Assembly: GCA_021234155.1 (NCBI GenBank)
Contig: JAJEKV010000049.1
Location: 7,970,036 to 8,034,035 of the forward strand
DNA length: 64,000 bases
From: Isoetes taiwanensis
Taxonomy: Eukaryota > Streptophyta > Lycopodiopsida > Isoetales > Isoetaceae
Reading direction: 5' to 3'
Below the pieces are notes generated by a model. The model was not told the DNA's origin. It worked only from the letters and a program-made list of their open reading frames with translations, and ran no database searches. The translations under genes and the position numbers were made by a program. How positions within the stretch are numbered: position 1 is the stretch's first letter; the number at the start of each line of letters is the position of its first letter. Below, piece by piece: positions 11,731-22,480 of this stretch.

Positions 11731-12662
11731 GCCAGTACCTTTTCAACCGATTTCTATGCTTCAACCGATTATGACTCTTATGCTTCAACTGCAAATAGAG
11801 AAGACAAACACATCAGATTTAAAGCTGGATGCCATTGCAAATCGAGGGAGTGAGTTTGAAAATGGGCCTGCCAGAATTTATACCTTGTTGCTTTGCCACA
11901 GCCGATTAACCCAAATAATTGCTTTGCCACAGCCGATTGCAATACGAAAATGGAAAACCCCGTTGCAAAGCCATAGCTGCTTCGGCAGACTCAGAGACTA
12001 CCTTTTTGTTTGCATAAAAAAAGGGTGGAGCAGAATCCAGTCTCGGCTCTCACATATATCACACGGAGTGCATGCAGCAAACCCTGCACCAAAACTCCGT
12101 TGCACCAAACCCTGCCCGTTATATGCTATGCAGCCAGAAATGAGAAACGTAAAGTTATGGAAATACCAGAACTCTTGGCTCCACAAATTATCGTGTAGAA
12201 AATTGGAATACCTTCCTTTACATTTGCACAGAATGGAGCGTATGCAAGTCACCCTGTGAAAAGTGGAAAACGTTCTAAGAAAAGAACCCAAAAATTGACC
12301 AGAAAAAGCAGGATACTGTCAAAGCAAAAAACACGAAATAGAAGCAAAAATACAGAAGCCTTACCCTCCTTGCAAGAGCTGTCTGTAAAATATGTATATC
12401 ACATAAAAAATGCTGCTAGATAATGCTTGCGAAAATGAAAGAAATTCATTTTAATTCCTGAACCAGCAGCTCGAAAGCCTTTCGCTTCTTGCAAGAATCG
12501 TGCAAAAAAAAAACGTTTGCTGTCAATGACTCCGGCTCCAAGCTCAAGCTGCAGGCTCCAAAATGTGAGCTCCATTGCGATTTTCCAAAGCCCTCCTTTT
12601 CTTGCAAAAACCCTAAGAAATGTGTCGGTTTGTATTGAACCGAGTCAACCATCATCAAAGCG
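11731..12662. other. Stretch without recognisable gene
   Basis: No convincing gene. The last ~80 bp (from about 12590), once joined to the sequence right of OUTER at 39580, reads like a plant 5' leader ending CGAGATCCATGGCC. It could be the promoter side of a host gene split by the insertion. Confidence 0.4.
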
Positions 12663-12667
12663 AGATC
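12663..12667. repeat. Target site duplication of OUTER element, left
   Basis: AGATC immediately before the TGTGACG LTR terminus; the same five bases follow the other LTR end at 39575-39579. A 5 bp duplication is usual for Gypsy integrases. Confidence 0.95.
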
Positions 12668-14332
12668 TGTGACGTCCCCTACTCGTATACGGTGCACTCA
12701 CCGTATACAAACAGGAGTTCATCCCCCGTACCAGCTCTGTGCCGATACAGGGCCCTCCACATGACACTGCAACCGTGACGGGTTCCAGTGGGAAGAGTTA
12801 AGGGGTCATTTTACCCCGTCTCCCTCAGGGCCTACCTAGCTGCGGAAGCGTAAACATACATGTCAGTATATAGCATCAGCACATATCCACCTCGAAGGGT
12901 GGTCCATCACATCTGCATAAACAAGGTGAGCACAATACATTTGGGGAGTCCTACCCAAGGCTCAGACTCAAGGGGTTGACTGACGGCTTGGGTCTCCAGA
13001 GTTCATTGCAGACAGAATTTATAGCAATGGATTTGGCTGGCATATGAACATGGCATAGGGTTGTCCACTCCATCCGCCCCTCCTGTGCACACTTTGCAGA
13101 GTAGGCTGAAAAGTGTCGGGACTGCCCAGAGCCAGCCGGATGCATAGCCAAAGGGGCTATTCCGGGTTTCATCTCCCCAGTTCCGATGGGGCAGGAAGGG
13201 ATCACTCCCTCCAGAGATGTACCTGCTGACTCTAGGTGACTAGAGGGCCACTGCCCGTGTTCGACTGAACCCACTGGAAAGTGAACACCACTTCACGGGT
13301 GTCGAGTCCATGCCTTACCCGCCCTCAGTGGTAAGCCATTAGACCTAGTCACAATGATCCCCGGTAGGCCTTACACACCAGAGGGATCGTTCAAGAGTCA
13401 GAACAGGAACCTCCTTCTTAGCCAGTCTGGCCCCTTCACCCACAACCAGGTGTGGTTCTTGTACACAGGCCGAATCTATAATGTGCTAGAGAGGCTAATC
13501 TAGGAGCATCTACTACCAAGCTTTAGGTCTCTACCCCCCTTCCCAATACAAGGAGTTCATAGAGATACATCCTCCACATACATCACAGAAGAACTAAAGA
13601 ACTATATCTAAGCTATATCATAGGGTTAGGTTCTTTAGTTAGAGTCTGGTATCTAGAGATCTAGAGAGCTGCTATGGGCAATTTAATAGGCTAAACCTAC
13701 TGATTCTATGACTGAAACATGGTTTAAACTATTAAATTGCCTAAATACCTGATCCTTGAGTGGCTCCTCCTGACCTGAGCTCAACCATCCTGCTGAAACG
13801 CTCGAATCAAGGGAAACTAATGGTGCAATTCTCCTAGGCAGAGTCTGGGAGGCGGTTTTGGCTCTTGAGGCAGCCAAAACAGAGCTCTAAAACCCTAGAA
13901 ACGAAAAATGGGCAAGTTAGGGTTTCCCTCCTTAAATAGACATGGGGTTGGCTAGGGTTTCCAATTATCCCCTTTAGGCATGTGGGATAATTGGGAATGG
14001 GCCCACTTGCCTTTAATGGCTAGGTGGCAAAATGTGCCCACATGGAAATGTGTGCCCACATTAATGTGTACATTGGAAAATGTGCACATTAATTGCACCC
14101 TTGGGTATGGCCCACTTGGCATGAAGTGTCCATGTGGAAATGTGTGCCCACATTAATGTGTACATTGGAAAATGTGCACATTAATACTAATGCACAATCT
14201 TAGCAAGTTGCCCCCTAGGGCTACTCACTTGGCCACACGTCGGCGTACACGTCAGTCGGAGTGGCGGTAATGCGATGACGAGGCAAGATAAAGATACGCC
14301 CGGGACCGTAGATATCGCCCCGGAATGTCACA
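12668..14332 (-). repeat. OUTER 3' LTR
   Basis: 1665 bp direct repeat matching 37545-39574 minus the MITE there. It starts TGTGACG and ends TGTCACA on the plus strand. It includes a perfect hairpin near its plus-strand left end (GTATACGGTG, 4 bp loop, CACCGTATAC at about 12688-12711) and a tandem repeat of about 64 bp (14028-14092 and 14125-14186, phrase AAATGTGTGCCCACATTAAT). The extreme right end is altered relative to the other LTR at CAG/CTG sites. Confidence 0.93.
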
Positions 14333-14345
14333 TTCTCCCCACCTT
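14333..14345 (-). promoter_or_regulatory. OUTER polypurine tract
   Basis: On the minus strand AAGGTGGGGAGAA abuts the TGTGACA start of the 3' LTR. Purine-only apart from one T, and similar to the INNER tract AAGGAGGGGAGAG. Confidence 0.9.
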
Positions 14346-15218
14346 GAAATGATGTTTGTCCCAAAGATCGTGGGTCTCCCCACCTTGGGATCATCCTAAC
14401 CTGCAATCAACCTGATACATACGATAAACTACTATAATACTTACACCTTAATTAAGATTACCTTAAGGTAATATTTTTAAAACATTATCACACCATTATA
14501 TTATGAAATAACTTATCAATTCATAACATCTTTAAGCAAATTACCCGATAGTTTTACTTATCACGACAATTAAGTTTATCAAAATTTATCATTTCATAAC
14601 TGCAATTATTGTTCGAGGTACTCTTCATTCCTTGCAACACATTCCAACAAAATTTGTGTTGCAAGTCCTCATAGCTCGACCTCCTTGCCCTCCGGAGCGC
14701 TCTATTGGCCTGCTTGTCGACACTATGTTAGTACCATTTTAATTATTAATAAAATTTTGGTTATATGGTGACCACCCCACCTATCTACATGGACGCATGG
14801 CTAATCTCCCGGCGTAGAAGAGGGTGAATCTTCCATTATGGCCGTGGAGACAGCGCCTATATGCCTATATGCCGCTCATGCCTACACCCTAGTTGCCCAG
14901 CGTGGAGGATAGGTCCTTCCCGTATATGGGGCGTGAAGGCCTGATTCCTCCTATCAAAGCATATATGGGGCTAGAGGTGCTTTTCCTATCAGTGCATTCC
15001 TTAATGACCTCCTTTCTCTCGAGGTCGTCTACTTCCGTGGGACAGAAGTAGACTTTCTAATCTACCTTCCACTCGCCCAAGCGAAAACGCGGTCATGCCT
15101 ACATTGACATTACACCACGCCCTAGAGATCACCGTAGTGGTCCCATCATCGGTAACGACGCATGCGACCCATACCTAGCATAGGTTGCATGCGTAGATTA
15201 ATCTTAACTACACAAGAA
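14346..15218 (-). other. OUTER 3' untranslated region
   Basis: About 870 bp between the chromodomain stop codon and the polypurine tract. No coding frame resembling a known family. A long 3' UTR is also present in INNER (27212-27800). Confidence 0.6.
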
Positions 15219-16258
15219 TTAATCTACACAAATCGACATGCCTGAGCCGATTTCTTCGGAGATGACTTTGCCGTCCCATTGCTCCATAAACTGCGGGTAC
15301 TGCTTTACTAGATCTTTCTTAAGTACCCACGTCGCATCTTCCACTGGCAAGTGTTTCCACTTGACCAAGTATTGGAGGAACTCCGACCTCCTTGTTTTCT
15401 TGAAAGCTTTATCAAGAATCAGTTCTGGAACTATTTCCAGCTGCTCCTCCGTCATTTCCAACAACGTTGGAGTGTCCAAGACTTCGTCTAGATTTGGGGT
15501 GTGCTTCTTCAACAAACTCACGTGGAAGACCTTATGAATCTTTAGGTGTGCTGATAAGTCTAGCTTGTAGGATTGATTACCTACTCTCTTGACTATTCTG
15601 AAAGGTCCAGCCCACCTTGGAGCAAGCTTCTTGCAATTCCTGATCCTGAGCTTCGCCTGCTTCACCTTGATCTTGAGCCACACATTGTCGCCAACTTCGA
15701 ACTCCCTGACTGTTCGATGCTTGTCGGCGATGCTCTTTTGTCGGCTCCTTGCTGCTAGCAGATACCCTCGAACTTCTTCCACTAGCTGCTGCATATCGGC
15801 CAACATCTGCTGCGAAACTTCTACTTTTGACACGGGATTGTGCCAAGTGTCTGGAGTTAGGCATTGATAGCCGTAATTGATCATAAACGGCGACATTTGG
15901 GATGATTCCTGCTTGGTGCTATTGTATGCAAACTCCACCAAGTGAATAAATTCCTCCCACATACCTTGCTTATTCCAGACATAGTTTCGTAGCATGTCCT
16001 CCAAGATCCTGTTGGTCCGCTCCGTTTGGCCATCCGTCTGAGGATGATACGCCGTGCTCATGGATAACTTCGTCTGAATCGTCGTAAAGAGGTCTTGTCA
16101 AAAGGCGCTCATGAATTTCGGATCCCTGTCGGAGATGATCTCCCTTGGCATCCATGAAGCTTAAAGATCTCTTTGGTGAAGAGCTTTGCTGTATCCATAG
16201 CGGTGTCTGTGGTCCTGCAAGGCACAAAGTGTGCCATCTTTGACAACTTGTCGACCAC
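15219..16258 (-). pseudogene. OUTER integrase C-terminal half with chromodomain
   Basis: Minus strand, continuing the integrase cut by INNER: from [17 protein letters not shown] at the junction, through the SDRDPKF (Asp) region, to YHPQTDGQTERTNR with the catalytic Glu. Then come the GPY/F-type region (KLAPRWAGPFRIVKRVG), HKVFHVSLLKKH, and a C-terminal chromodomain (YLVKWKHLPVEDATWV). The last 280 codons from 16061 are open. Between about 16090 and 16145 there is a frameshift and an in-frame TGA just after the SAF motif, so integrase is broken independently of the INNER insertion. The chromodomain marks the chromovirus clade and probably directs integration to particular chromatin. Confidence 0.93.
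16254..16258. repeat. Target site duplication of INNER element, left
   Basis: ACCAC, repeated at 29457-29461. Removing INNER plus one copy restores a continuous integrase frame (IVVV joined to [10 protein letters not shown]). Confidence 0.96.
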
Positions 16259-17877
16259 TGTGACGTTCCAAGTATTTATACGGTATACGTATAAATATAT
16301 TGACACGTCACCTAGTATAGATACGCCACCATGGGGTATGGTAACCTAGGGGGTTGACCTAAAAGGGATTAAATTAGCTATGCTAATTTAATTATTAAGG
16401 ATAATAACCTATAACTAAGGAACTAATATTTAAAAAGCCATAATTAAGTTAATTATGGCTTGGGAAGGCGCCACGTGGCCACCCTCGATTGGCTAACATG
16501 GTAATGCTAATTGGGATCAATAGGGTGGATCATCACCCCCATATCAGCCACAACTCACCTTGAGCGATTGGGCGCCACCCTTGTGACGGTGCTGGCGCCA
16601 CCTTGAGCAGTTGGACGCCACCCTTCTGACACGAGCTGAACACCAAGACCAAGAAGATGGAAATCCCCAATGACAACGGGTCCAGCAGAAACATAGGTGG
16701 GTGGCTAGAGTAGTTGTGAATTCTAGGATAGCGCCCCTGTTGGGCACCTGTTTGGGTTGTTGGTCTGTTCTCTCTGTGTTTTACTCGTAGGAACTAACCC
16801 TTGATTGTAAAGGTAAGTTCTCTTTATATTCTGATTCTGGTTTTGCTCGTAAAGGATGGATTGATGGTTCTTGGCCTAGTATTACTCTGGAAATGGGGGA
16901 ATTAAGGGGGGTAGAGACCTCTGAGCCATTTATTGTAGTATGCTCCTAGATAGAGCCCTGTATTATCCCGTTAATTGCGGCCTGTGCACAAGAGCCCACC
17001 GGGTCATAGATGCTATGGTACTGGCTTAGCACCAGACAAGGAACACAGTGGTGAAGTGGGGGTGGGGTCTTGCACGAACATAAAAGGCTCCTGAGACTCC
17101 TACAGTGAGCTAGGCCCGAGCCCGGTCACGTGAGGGGCGGGTATGGGTCCGACACTCCACGGGTGTAGAGGTGTGACCCGTATGGGGCACCTTGCACTTT
17201 GAGTAGATTTAGGGTGAGTAAGTCGGGTACGGATGCGGCACGTATTCTCTAGCTCACCCATGGAACCACTGTGATTCTGGAAGGGGACGCCTCCCTGACC
17301 TGCCTCATCGGACTGGGGCTTCATGAACCCTGGAGTAGGCTCAGCAGGGTGATGCCTCGAGCCTGCGTCTCCGGAAGGCTATAGCGAGGCCATAGCGTGA
17401 ATTGACCCATCTGCAAAGTGTGCACAGGAGGGGCGGATGGAGTGGACCACCCTAGCCGATGTTCTATGCCAGCCAACGCCAGGTTATACCTCTGTCTGCT
17501 GATCTCTTGAGGCCAAGCCGTCAGTTTACCCTCACAGGAGTCGGAACCGGGGTAGAACCTTGGGTTTGGGGTGTTTTCTTAGGTTTAGATGCATATTCTT
17601 TGCCGTTGGTATTTGGATGGATGTGCCACCCTTCGTGGTGGTTATTTATATATGATTTATGCTGTGTGCTAACCCTTGTATTCACGCTTCCGCGACATAG
17701 GCGCCCATTGAAGGCGTGGGCCGAATGACCCCTCTGTGTCCTTCACTTGAGCGTCTTATTATAGACGGCCCGAGTTAGACGGAGGGCCCTGCTTATGGCA
17801 AGTTGGTTGCCATGGGAGGGGAAAGTCCCCGTATGTATCTGGTACCGAGGGTCGTATATGTTCGGGAGGCGTCCGCA
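16259..17877 (+). repeat. INNER 5' LTR
   Basis: 1619 bp. It starts TGTGACGTTCC and ends GCGTCCGCA where the other LTR has GCGTCACA. Close to the start lies a perfect hairpin (ATTTATACG, GTATA, CGTATAAAT, about 16274-16296). It is collinear with 27814-29456; many differences between the two copies fall at CAG/CTG sites. Confidence 0.95.
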
Positions 17878-17879
17878 AG

Positions 17880-17891
17880 TGGTATCAGAGC
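17880..17891 (+). promoter_or_regulatory. INNER primer-binding site (tRNA-iMet)
   Basis: TGGTATCAGAGC two bases after the LTR end. It is complementary to the 3' end of plant initiator methionine tRNA, the usual minus-strand primer of plant Gypsy elements. Confidence 0.95.
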
Positions 17892-18597
17892 CGTGATTTC
17901 GGATACTCGAAATCATAGCACTGACTAAACCCTAACTCGCTAGTTCGGCAGTTAGGAGAGAGAGTTAAGCAAGAGTGATTGTTTAAGTCTTTGATGTTTG
18001 ATTTAGTGCTAGGTTAATGTAATAGACTGTAATTCCTTAAGAAGTCTGGGCCGACTGGAAGACCCAAGTTTCGAAGAGCTATAACTTTTTGTAGGTAGCT
18101 CGGATGAAGGCGAAAACGGCTCCAATGGATCGGGTACTCTCAAATACCCTAGGGGGCACGTCTCCCGAGGTTAAAAGGACAACAGGCCGCCGAAAAATGG
18201 AAAGGGGCGCTGCCTTACTCAGAGGTGTTTCTTTTCAAAAATAAAACGCGTATAAGCAACGCTTGGCTTGATCACTGATCGTAGCGTATTTTTATCTGGC
18301 CTACTGTTTAAAAAATTTTTATATAAAAAAAAAAAAATTAATATTTTTTTTGAAAATTTTTATAAAAGTTAAAAGTTGAAATTTGAATTTTGAACTATAC
18401 TTTTGGGCGTGTGCTTTCTCTGAGCACCCTTTTCCACCATAGCCGCCGGACTTAAGCTCCAAACTCGCCATAGCTGACCTCCACGCCTCCCTTGCATCTG
18501 CCCTACACCTCGGTGCCCTTACTTACTTCTTAGCGCCGACCCGCCTTGCTTGAGCGCCTCCCTTCCTTCTTCCTTGCTGTTCTTTGTTAGTATAGCC
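17892..18597 (+). other. INNER leader upstream of H3 gene
   Basis: Untranslated leader with an A/T-rich block (18305-18380, including TTTTTATATAAAAAA) followed by a pyrimidine-rich stretch. It could contain an internal promoter for the H3 gene, but the TATA assignment is less clear than in OUTER. Confidence 0.4.
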
Positions 18598-19595
18598 ATG
18601 CCGCGCTTCAAGCTAACCGTGGATTTGAAGAAGTTGAGCGTGTTCGGTTATTTGCCGCCCTAGTAGTCGAAAGCATCTTCTTTGAGGAAGACCCTATGAT
18701 AGATACCATTCTTAACCTTTTTGTCAAGCACTTTTGTCGGGGCCGACGAGTCCCCTACCCTATCTTCCACTTCAACGGCGCTTCCTCCTCAAGTTGAATG
18801 AAGCCGGTCGGGATTACACTCGTGGAGCAGCCGGACCGTGCATGGGCTGTGGTTAAGTTTTATCCCTCGCCAGGACCAGATGACGACCCTGCAGAGCTTA
18901 GTCAGAATGAAGCCCAGAGGATCATGCATCTTGCGAGAGTGGAAGACTTGCACCAGATAGCCAGTGCTCCACCAGACATAAGAATGGAACGTTTTTATTA
19001 CTTGGGGAAAGGTCGTATACTTACGTACCGGGAATACTTTAATCTTCCTACCTTCTCTTGGAATGAAGACCTTAACAGCTTCATCTTTGAGAATGTCCCG
19101 CCAAGGTTTAGTCAAGGCCACACGGAATCCAAGGCGAGGGGAGGACATGCGAGCACCACGGCCAGGTGTACCACACCGAGATTGCTTTCGGCAAGATACA
19201 AATGCTGCCCGGACAAGGAGGCCAGGGATGAAGAGAGAGAGCGGCTCCAAGAGGAAGGGGAGGACCTTCATAGCCAGCAGAGCGAGAATCAAGAGGGGGG
19301 CCAGCAAGATCACCAGCAGGACCTAGGTGTTGCCCAGAATGTTAATCCCGTGAAAACCACAGCCGGCGTTAACCGATCGGCAGACCCGCAGCAGCCGAGC
19401 GGGCAAGGTAATCGGAGACTAAAGAGAACAAAGTCCCGGCCTATTAAGAGTGGGGTGCACTATAAGACCCGACTGCAGCAGGATGCAACAATCGCCAAGA
19501 AGACATCGGCTCAGAGACGGGAGCACATCGTTGAGCGGACAAGGCATCCTAACACAAAGCGGGCAAGTCCATTCCGCCGCAAAGGCGACCCTTAA
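18598..19595 (+). pseudogene. INNER accessory gene 1, N-terminal part of H3 fusion protein
   Basis: A possible start is ATG 18598 (MPRFKLTVDLKKL), but the frame breaks at about 18660. A protein-like frame follows (18672-18795, FFEEDPMIDTILNLFVKHF), then an open frame of 265 codons from 18798 (MKPVGITLVEQPDRAWAVVK). That frame begins with about 110 residues of globular-looking sequence (ERFYYLGKGRILTYREYFNL), then a Gln/Glu-rich linker, then a strongly basic tail rich in Lys/Arg/Thr/Ser. The basic tail occupies the place of an H3 N-terminal tail but does not match the canonical ARTKQTARKS. The globular part matches nothing I know. The frame ends at 19595, overlapping the histone-fold frame, so one more indel lies near 19580. 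Confidence 0.65.
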
Positions 19596-19902
19596 GCCGC
19601 GGAAACCCCACAGGTTTCGACCGGGCACGGTAGCACTTCGGGAGATACGTAAGTATCAGAAGACTACCGAGCCATTGATCCACCGGCTTCCCTTCCAGCG
19701 CCTGGTACGGAAGATTGCTCAGGACTTCAAGACCGACCTAAGGTTTCAAGCTTTTGCGATCCTTGCCTTACAGGAAGCTGCCGAGGCGTATCTTATTGAA
19801 CTTTTGAGCGACGCTAACCTTTGCGCCATACACGCGAAGAGGGTCACTATTATGCCCAAGGACCTTCAGCTGGCACGAAGGATCCGAGGGGATTTTAGGT
19901 GA
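19594..19902 (+). CDS. INNER-encoded histone H3 fold domain
   Basis: About 102 codons, ending in TGA at 19900-19902, read as an H3 core without gaps: [76 protein letters not shown]. The alpha-N helix, alpha-1, loop 1 (ordinary H3 length), alpha-2, loop 2 and alpha-3 are all recognisable. It differs from plant H3 at several core positions, for example [10 protein letters not shown] where plant H3 has TELLIRKLPF and [20 protein letters not shown] where H3 has the AVMALQEASEAYL type, so it is not a fresh host gene copy. H3 pairs with H4 in nucleosomes. Lying on the element's coding strand between PBS and gag, it is element cargo. Confidence 0.93.
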   Translation, partial: KPRKPHRFRPGTVALREIRKYQKTTEPLIHRLPFQRLVRKIAQDFKTDLRFQAFAILALQEAAEAYLIELLSDANLCAIHAKRVTIMPKDLQLARRIRGDFR

Positions 19903-20143
19903 TGACACGACCGTCTTTTTCTGTTGTAAAAATTTTTGTAACTTATCCATGTACTAGTCCCATTTTTGGGGTTGTGAATATAAAAACATTTTTTTTGGAA
20001 ATATATTATTAAGTAAATAAAAATTTTAATAATAATTTTGGGAAACGTGCCAAAAAGTATAAAACCCCTTTTTGGCCATTAGGGTTTCATTTTCCCTTCT
20101 TGCTTCAGCGCCTCCTTTCTCCTCCTTTGCGCCTTCACTCTTC
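19903..20143 (+). promoter_or_regulatory. Intergenic region with TATA box for INNER ORF2
   Basis: An A/T-rich spacer, then TATAAAA at 20058-20064, a pyrimidine-rich leader and ATGGCT at 20144. The TATA-to-ATG distance of about 80 bp fits a plant core promoter with short leader. OUTER has the corresponding TATAAATA before its ORF2. Confidence 0.6.
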
Positions 20144-21529
20144 ATGGCTCGCCCAACCCTGCAGCAGTGGTACTTAGACGGAGAGCATTGGGACCCTGCG
20201 GTTCCCTTTGATCTTCTTCACCCCTACACGCCCCAGCGAGGTAGACCTTATCTCAACATGCGGGGCCATCCGGATTATGCTGCTTTCCTTCAGTTCTGTT
20301 ATGAGGAGATTGTACCTGCATGCGTTTGCAATGAAGACGATGGGCAGCTCTATCTTGATTTTCACACCCCGCACGGATGTTGGGGGTGATGAGCATGCCC
20401 CATAGCGTCATCAAAGGCATCGACGGCGAGGGACCGACCTCCCTATTGCTACGATAGATCGGGAAACCTGTTTTGAGGCCCGATTCGCACTGGCCGTCAT
20501 TATGGACCAGTACATAGAGGATGAGGAGATTCCTGCTGAGCATTCTTCTACGCCTCTACCTCCTGACCCAGAAGATGACGAAGTCGTCAATGAGCAGGAT
20601 TTCGTAAGATGGAAGGAACTTGCTCTGAAGCCCCCCGCCGGTAGACAAAAAGCCCTTAAGCTCGAAGGGTTAAACCTTCTCCTGCGGTACTCTTGAATGA
20701 CCAAGAGTACACGATCTTTGAGGATATCATGTGGGCCTCTGGCGTTCTTCTTGGGATTCGCCGCAAGAAAATAGAAATTCTTTATGATCTTGCGGAGTAT
20801 TGCCAAGATGACTTCATCGATTTCACCACACCGGTTGTGCAACCTGCCCAAGTAGAGAGCCTCTTGGCATATCGGCCCGAAGAGCAAGAGCCCATTGAGA
20901 CTCTTTTGTCACTTCGCCAGTTCTTACTAACTGACACACCCCAGCCTCCAGAAGAGCAGTTTGCGGCCCCGACACGGCCATTTCTCTCGGAACCGCCTCT
21001 GCGAATCACCATGGGAGAAGTGGATCAGGACGAGGAAGACCTTTGGGACACCAAGGTCAGCCTTGAGGATGACAGGGAAGAAGAAGAAGAGGAGAAACTC
21101 CCTATCAATTTGGAAAAGGAAGCGGAAACCTCCACCGACCCTCAGGTTAGGGCAATGGGCAACCATGTGGCCCGATTCTTTCTCTCAGCCTTCCGCCAAG
21201 GAGAGGTGCTATTTTTCTCTAAGAACCTAGGGCCTTCTTCTGAAGCTTCTTGGTGGGCGCTCCGAGCCATATCTACTTCAGCGGGCCATAAGAAGATTGA
21301 CTATCACATCACCACCATTACTTTGGTCCGTAGAGATTTGGCTATAGCAGCATTGGGGGACGTGGCGGGCTGCGCTAACATGCGCCTCCTTGTGGCAGCG
21401 CCTTTGGCTACTTGCTTACCACCTGAGGCAGCAGCTCGAGCCGCCCTTTCTGCTAGTCCTAGCGCCACTTTGATGCGTTATCGTCCACCTCCTCAGCCAA
21501 TGAACGAAGACGAGGGACCTAGCTCCTAG
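20144..21529 (+). pseudogene. INNER accessory gene 2 (ORF2), unrecognised conserved protein
   Basis: Starts MARPTLQQWYLDG at 20144. It is open to about 20389, frameshifted, resumes by about 20450 (FALAVIMDQYIEDEEIP), shifts again near 20694 and is then open to the TAG at 21529. Predicted length is roughly 450 residues: an N-terminal Trp/Tyr-rich part, a proline/acidic linker with DDREEEEEEK around 21075-21100, and a C-terminal domain (about 21150-21400) with RFFLSAFRQGEVLFFSKNL and ITTITLVRRDLAIAAL. I do not recognise the family. OUTER has a counterpart in the same position with the same start (MA...WY) and a similar C-terminal domain, so it is a genuine, conserved element gene. Its location next to the H3 gene suggests a partner role, which is inference. 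Confidence 0.7.
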
Positions 21530-21677
21530 ATGATTGTATTATGTATTTTGCATTCTGAAATCACTGTAAAATTTTCATTGGCAATGTCTTAAGCCATGGT
21601 TATCACTCGTGATGTGTTATCCTTTATGATTATTGTCTATTGTATCAATCAATATGTAATGCCAATATAATTTTGAA

Positions 21678-22287
21678 TGGATCTCTTCCATGATGCGTCA
21701 TTATATCTCTTGGAATTCTTTGGTACTATATGCTCATCGCGCCGTTTTGCAGAAGAAACATTGGAGGAGTACGAAGAGAGGATTGAGGGATGACCAAGGA
21801 CCTCCTGAACAGGATTACGGACAAAGGTACGGTGAGTATCCGGAGCGAGAAAGTGGAGACGAGATGAGGGAATCGGCAGAGCCAGAAGAACCATATGATC
21901 CGGACAAGGGGATGGCGATAGTTACCCTCCTCCGAGAACGGGCTTTCGATGATTTGAAATGGACCCTCTGCCGCACATGGGACTCTTTGGAATATGTCCG
22001 GACATGAAGCCTTCGAGGATGCCAATGATCACCTCGGCAAATCTTCTTCACGCTCACGGAGGCTTTTCAACCTTCTCATCATTAGCCCCACTTGGGATTA
22101 TCAACCCGTTATCATCCGGGGCTTGGGCGCGCTACAAGCTCGTCCGAAAGCCAGGCGTGAGAGTGTCGCTATTCCGTCATGTATCCCTTTGCAAACCCCT
22201 AAGCCGAATCCTCCACTTTGTGTTCCTATGTTCGATTATGAAATAAGGAAATGGCATATCGAGGCCCCTTTATGTATTATATAACTA
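21678..22287 (+). pseudogene. INNER accessory ORF3, unrecognised
   Basis: A third protein-like region between ORF2 and gag. The frame covering 21690-22007 has a charged middle (EQDYGQRYGEYPERESGDEM) and GMAIVTLLRERAFDDLKWTL. A shifted frame from about 21994 to the stop at 22284 continues with SSRSRRLFNLLIISPTWDYQ and ends FDYEIRKWHIEAPL. No family recognised and no clear counterpart in OUTER. It could be the real C-terminus of ORF2 or an upstream part of gag separated by frame breaks. Confidence 0.45.
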
Positions 22288-22480
22288 TAAGTATAAGCGT
22301 GTTGATTATGAACTTCTTTAATGTAACAGATTATTTAAACTTGTAATTTGAATCTTTTCGTCCTTTTTAGGTGTTCACTTTGTGTTCTCGATACTACCTA
22401 AAATGACTTTGTTATAACACTTTATTGTTATCGTACTCCTTCTTATATCATCATTATGTTTAATATAGGCCGGTGACATA
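22288..22480 (+). other. AT-rich spacer before INNER gag
   Basis: T-rich non-coding spacer ending TTTAATATAG|G at about 22470, which could act as a 3' splice site for a spliced gag message; not testable from sequence alone. Confidence 0.3.

Noticed and set aside
11612-12259. 215-codon plus-strand open frame right of the Copia LTR
   Set aside because: Starts inside the LTR, composition not protein-like, no motif; most likely LTR and flanking sequence read by chance.
12951-13274. Frames of 60-130 codons in the OUTER and INNER LTRs (for example also 38244-38639)
   Set aside because: They occur in LTRs, are not preserved between the two copies of the same LTR, and match no family.
19450-19593. 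Treating the whole 150-codon frame from 19450 as the H3 protein
   Set aside because: Its first ~48 residues do not look like an H3 tail, while the other frame is basic and tail-like there; the true protein probably switches frame near 19580.
20961-21230. Basic 89-codon frame overlapping INNER ORF2
   Set aside because: Antiparallel in character to the acidic region of the main frame (GAA repeats read in a second frame); no independent support.
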